NCBI GenBank assembly: GCA_028290685.1
Contig: JAQGJI010000056.1
Coordinates: forward strand, 1 to 16,311
DNA length: 16,311 nt
Reading direction: 5' to 3'
Source of the DNA: Devosia sp.
GTDB taxonomy: Bacteria > Pseudomonadota > Alphaproteobacteria > Rhizobiales > Devosiaceae
The translations under genes were made by a program, and so were the position numbers. Shown here in pieces: positions 14,531 through 16,311 of this stretch. The notes below the pieces were generated by a model. It saw only the letters and a program-made list of their open reading frames with translations. It searched no databases and had not been told where the DNA came from. Numbering within the stretch: the first letter of the stretch is position 1; the number at the start of each line of letters is the position of its first letter.

Positions 14531-15859
14531 ATGCCAGTCTGGCTCAAGCGCGGCAAGGATGTGGAAGAGCGGGCCGAAGCCGATCGCCAGGTGCGCGCCA
14601 CAGTCGAGACGATTCTCGGCGATATCGAAAAGCGCGGCGATGCTGCCATCCGCGAGCTCAGCCACAAATTCGACAAGTGGGAGCGCACCGATTTCCGGCT
14701 GAGCCAGAACGAGATCGATGACTGCATGGCCCAGCTCACCGACCAGGACCTGCACGATATCGAATTCGCCCAGACCCAAGTGCGCAACTTCGCCAGGGCA
14801 CAGAAGGCGACCATGTCCGAGTTGTCGGTCGAGACCCTGCCCGGCGTGACCTTGGGCCACAAGCACGTCCCGATCAACGCCGTGGGGTGCTACGTTCCCG
14901 GCGGCAAGTATCCCCTGCTGGCTTCCGCCCATATGTCGGTGATCACCGCCAAGGTTGCCGGCTGCGAGCGGGTCATCACTTGCGCTCCGCCTTTCGGAGC
15001 CAAGCCGGCACCGGCTGTCGTCGCCGCACAGGCGATGGCCGGTGCCGATGAAATCTATGTCCTGGGCGGGATCCAGGCGATCGGCGCCATGGCCATCGGC
15101 ACCGAAACCATTACCCCGGTCGACATGCTGGTCGGGCCCGGCAATGCCTTTGTTGCCGAAGCCAAGCGCCAGCTTTATGGCCGCGTGGGCATCGACCTGT
15201 TCGCCGGCCCGACCGAAACGCTGGTCATTGCCGACGACACCGTCGATGGCGAACTGTGCGCCACCGACCTGCTCGGCCAAGCCGAGCACGGCCCGACCTC
15301 GCCGGCGATCCTGCTGACCACCTCGGAGAAGCTGGCCCGTGAAACCATGGCGGAGATCGAGCGGCTGCTGGCCATTCTGCCCACGGGCGAGATCGCCCGG
15401 AAATCCTGGGCGGATTATGGCGAGGTCATCGTGTGCGAGGACTACGAGGAAATGCTGGTCGAGGCCGACCGCATTGCTTCGGAACATGTGCAGGTGATGA
15501 CCGATCGCGACATGTGGTTTCGCGACAAGCTGACCAATTACGGTGCCCTGTTCCTTGGCCCGCGCACCAATGTCGCTTACGGGGACAAGGTGATCGGCAC
15601 CAATCATACCCTCCCCACAATGAAGGCAGCGCGCTATACGGGAGGCCTGTGGGTGGGAAAATTCATGAAGACCTGTACGTGGCAGACCGTCACCAGCGAT
15701 GCGGCTTCCGCCATGATCGGTGAATACGGCTCGCGCCTGAGCATGCTGGAAGGCTTTGTCGGCCACGCCGAACAGGCCAATGTGCGGGTGCGCCGCTATG
15801 GCGGCCGCAACATTGCCTATGGCACGGCGGCCACGCCGCCTACGGAGGCCACCGAGTAA
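14531..15859 (+). CDS. hpsN: HpsN-like sulfopropanediol 3-dehydrogenase (histidinol dehydrogenase family)
   Basis: A 442-residue zinc-dependent, NAD-linked dehydrogenase of the HisD family. HpsN oxidises the C3 alcohol of 2,3-dihydroxypropane-1-sulfonate to sulfolactate in two steps. The HisD zinc ligands are matched by Q250 and H253 (GQAEHG), D352 (YGDKVIGTNH) and H412 (EGFVGHAEQ). The catalytic Glu-His pair is E318-H319 (ASEHVQVMT). The segment YVPGGKYPLLASAHMSVITA is typical of HpsN-type proteins and differs from true HisD, which has YVPGGTAPLPSS at this point. The absence of other his genes and the sulfonate setting also argue against histidine synthesis. ATG 14531 has an SD (GGAGAG, 7 nt spacing). 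The open frame from 14480 begins inside the operator and is not real coding. The stop touches the SDR start. Family is certain; the sulfonate substrate is likely. Confidence 0.88.
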   Translation: MPVWLKRGKDVEERAEADRQVRATVETILGDIEKRGDAAIRELSHKFDKWERTDFRLSQNEIDDCMAQLTDQDLHDIEFAQTQVRNFARAQKATMSELSVETLPGVTLGHKHVPINAVGCYVPGGKYPLLASAHMSVITAKVAGCERVITCAPPFGAKPAPAVVAAQAMAGADEIYVLGGIQAIGAMAIGTETITPVDMLVGPGNAFVAEAKRQLYGRVGIDLFAGPTETLVIADDTVDGELCATDLLGQAEHGPTSPAILLTTSEKLARETMAEIERLLAILPTGEIARKSWADYGEVIVCEDYEEMLVEADRIASEHVQVMTDRDMWFRDKLTNYGALFLGPRTNVAYGDKVIGTNHTLPTMKAARYTGGLWVGKFMKTCTWQTVTSDAASAMIGEYGSRLSMLEGFVGHAEQANVRVRRYGGRNIAYGTAATPPTEATE

Positions 15860-16311
15860 ATGACTCTGCCACGCACACCCAGCTTTCGCCTCGACGGCAA
15901 GCGGGCCCTTGTTACCGGGGGCACGCGCGGCATCGGGCTGGGCGCGGCCGTGGCGCTGGCAGAAGCGGGCGCAGCAGTGATCATAGCGGCGCGCACCGCC
16001 AGGGATATCGAGGCAGTCGTCAACCAGATGGCGGACGCGGGACTGCCGGCCGAGGGGGTGGCGCTCGACATAAACGATCATAGCGCGGTGAAGGCGTTCG
16101 TCGATGATGTCGAGCCGTTCCAGGTCCTGGTCAATTCGGCCGGCACGGCGCGCCATTCGCGCTTCGCCGATATCACGCCGGCCAATTATCAGGCCGTCAT
16201 GGACCTGAACCTGAGCGCCACGCTTTTTGTCTCCCAGGCCGTGGTGGCGCGATTGGTAAAGCTGGGCTTGCCCGGCTCCATCATCCATATTTCCTCTCAG
16301 ATGGGCCATGT
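15860..16311 (+). CDS. short-chain dehydrogenase/reductase, N-terminal part (runs off right edge)
   Basis: The first 150 residues of a classical SDR. The nucleotide-binding TGGTRGIG lies at 19-26, VNSAG at 91-95 (NNAG motif) and the serine-containing IHISSQMGH at 142-150. The catalytic Tyr-x-x-x-Lys lies past the edge. An Arg after strand 2 (IIAAR, residue 45) hints at NADP(H). ATG 15860 directly abuts the hpsN stop (TAAATG), so it is co-transcribed and coupled. DHPS-degrading clusters carry additional dehydrogenases (HpsO, HpsP) that interconvert the enantiomers through the 2-keto form. This SDR could play that part, which is inferred from position only. Confidence 0.9.
   Translation, partial: MTLPRTPSFRLDGKRALVTGGTRGIGLGAAVALAEAGAAVIIAARTARDIEAVVNQMADAGLPAEGVALDINDHSAVKAFVDDVEPFQVLVNSAGTARHSRFADITPANYQAVMDLNLSATLFVSQAVVARLVKLGLPGSIIHISSQMGH

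Noticed and set aside
14531..15859. Annotation as true histidinol dehydrogenase (hisD)
   Set aside because: The family match is real, but the YVPGGKYPLLASAH segment, the sulfonate setting and the absence of other his genes favour HpsN.
12824..16309. A 1161-codon open frame on the minus strand opposite amidase, hpsN and SDR
   Set aside because: Its composition (Gly, His, Gln, Arg-rich) has no domain resemblance, and the plus-strand genes are intact with all catalytic motifs. It is an antisense shadow of high-GC coding DNA.

Overview
The window is GC-rich with strong G/C third-position bias, tight head-to-tail operons and UgpC/MalK-type importers. This suggests an alphaproteobacterium, probably Hyphomicrobiales (Devosia- or rhizobia-like). 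No rRNA or other marker gene is present to prove this. No tRNA, rRNA, CRISPR array or complete insertion sequence was seen.

Layout. (1) 1-460, minus: the N-terminal part of a LOV-domain (blue-light) sensor histidine kinase that runs off the left edge. (2) About 461-1592: a long gene-poor stretch with one possible small ORF (1177-1416). (3) 1593-2948, minus: gdhA, the NADP-type glutamate dehydrogenase. A 31-nt imperfect repeat (27/31 matches) lies on each side of it. (4) 3404-4228, plus: an isochorismatase-family cysteine hydrolase. It converges on the next block across a good two-way terminator hairpin. (5) 4365-7661, minus: remains of a sulfoquinovose (SQ) catabolic operon. In transcription order these are the C-terminal stub of an SDR (probable SQ dehydrogenase), a sulfoquinovosidase missing about 400 internal residues including its nucleophile, an intact TauE/SafE anion exporter, and an intact GabD-family aldehyde dehydrogenase (probable sulfolactaldehyde dehydrogenase). 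(6) 7662-8142, plus: the C-terminal remnant of an ABC-transporter ATPase, perhaps with a scrap of permease. (7) 8267-16311, plus: an apparently intact operon made of a periplasmic binding protein, two permeases, an ATPase, an amidase, an HpsN-like sulfopropanediol dehydrogenase (HisD fold) and the start of an SDR.

How the genes may work together. The SQ remnants fit the sulfo-Entner-Doudoroff route, in which SQ is degraded to sulfolactaldehyde, oxidised to sulfolactate and exported. HpsN oxidises 2,3-dihydroxypropane-1-sulfonate (DHPS) to sulfolactate. The window therefore looks like an organosulfonate island with two arms that meet at sulfolactate. The SQ arm is visibly decayed. The 5' halves of two divergent genes and the promoter between them are missing.

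The most interesting new signal is a shared operator. Two 16-bp sites, TTGCATACGAATGCAA and its exact reverse complement, lie 23 bp apart upstream of the ABC operon. A third, perfectly palindromic version, TTGCATACGTATGCAA, lies between the amidase and hpsN. All three have a LacI/GalR-like layout with a central CpG. One unseen regulator probably controls import, amidase, HpsN and SDR together. The amidase inside this unit suggests that the imported compound may be an amide- or amine-linked sulfonate that is hydrolysed before the HpsN step. That last idea is inference.
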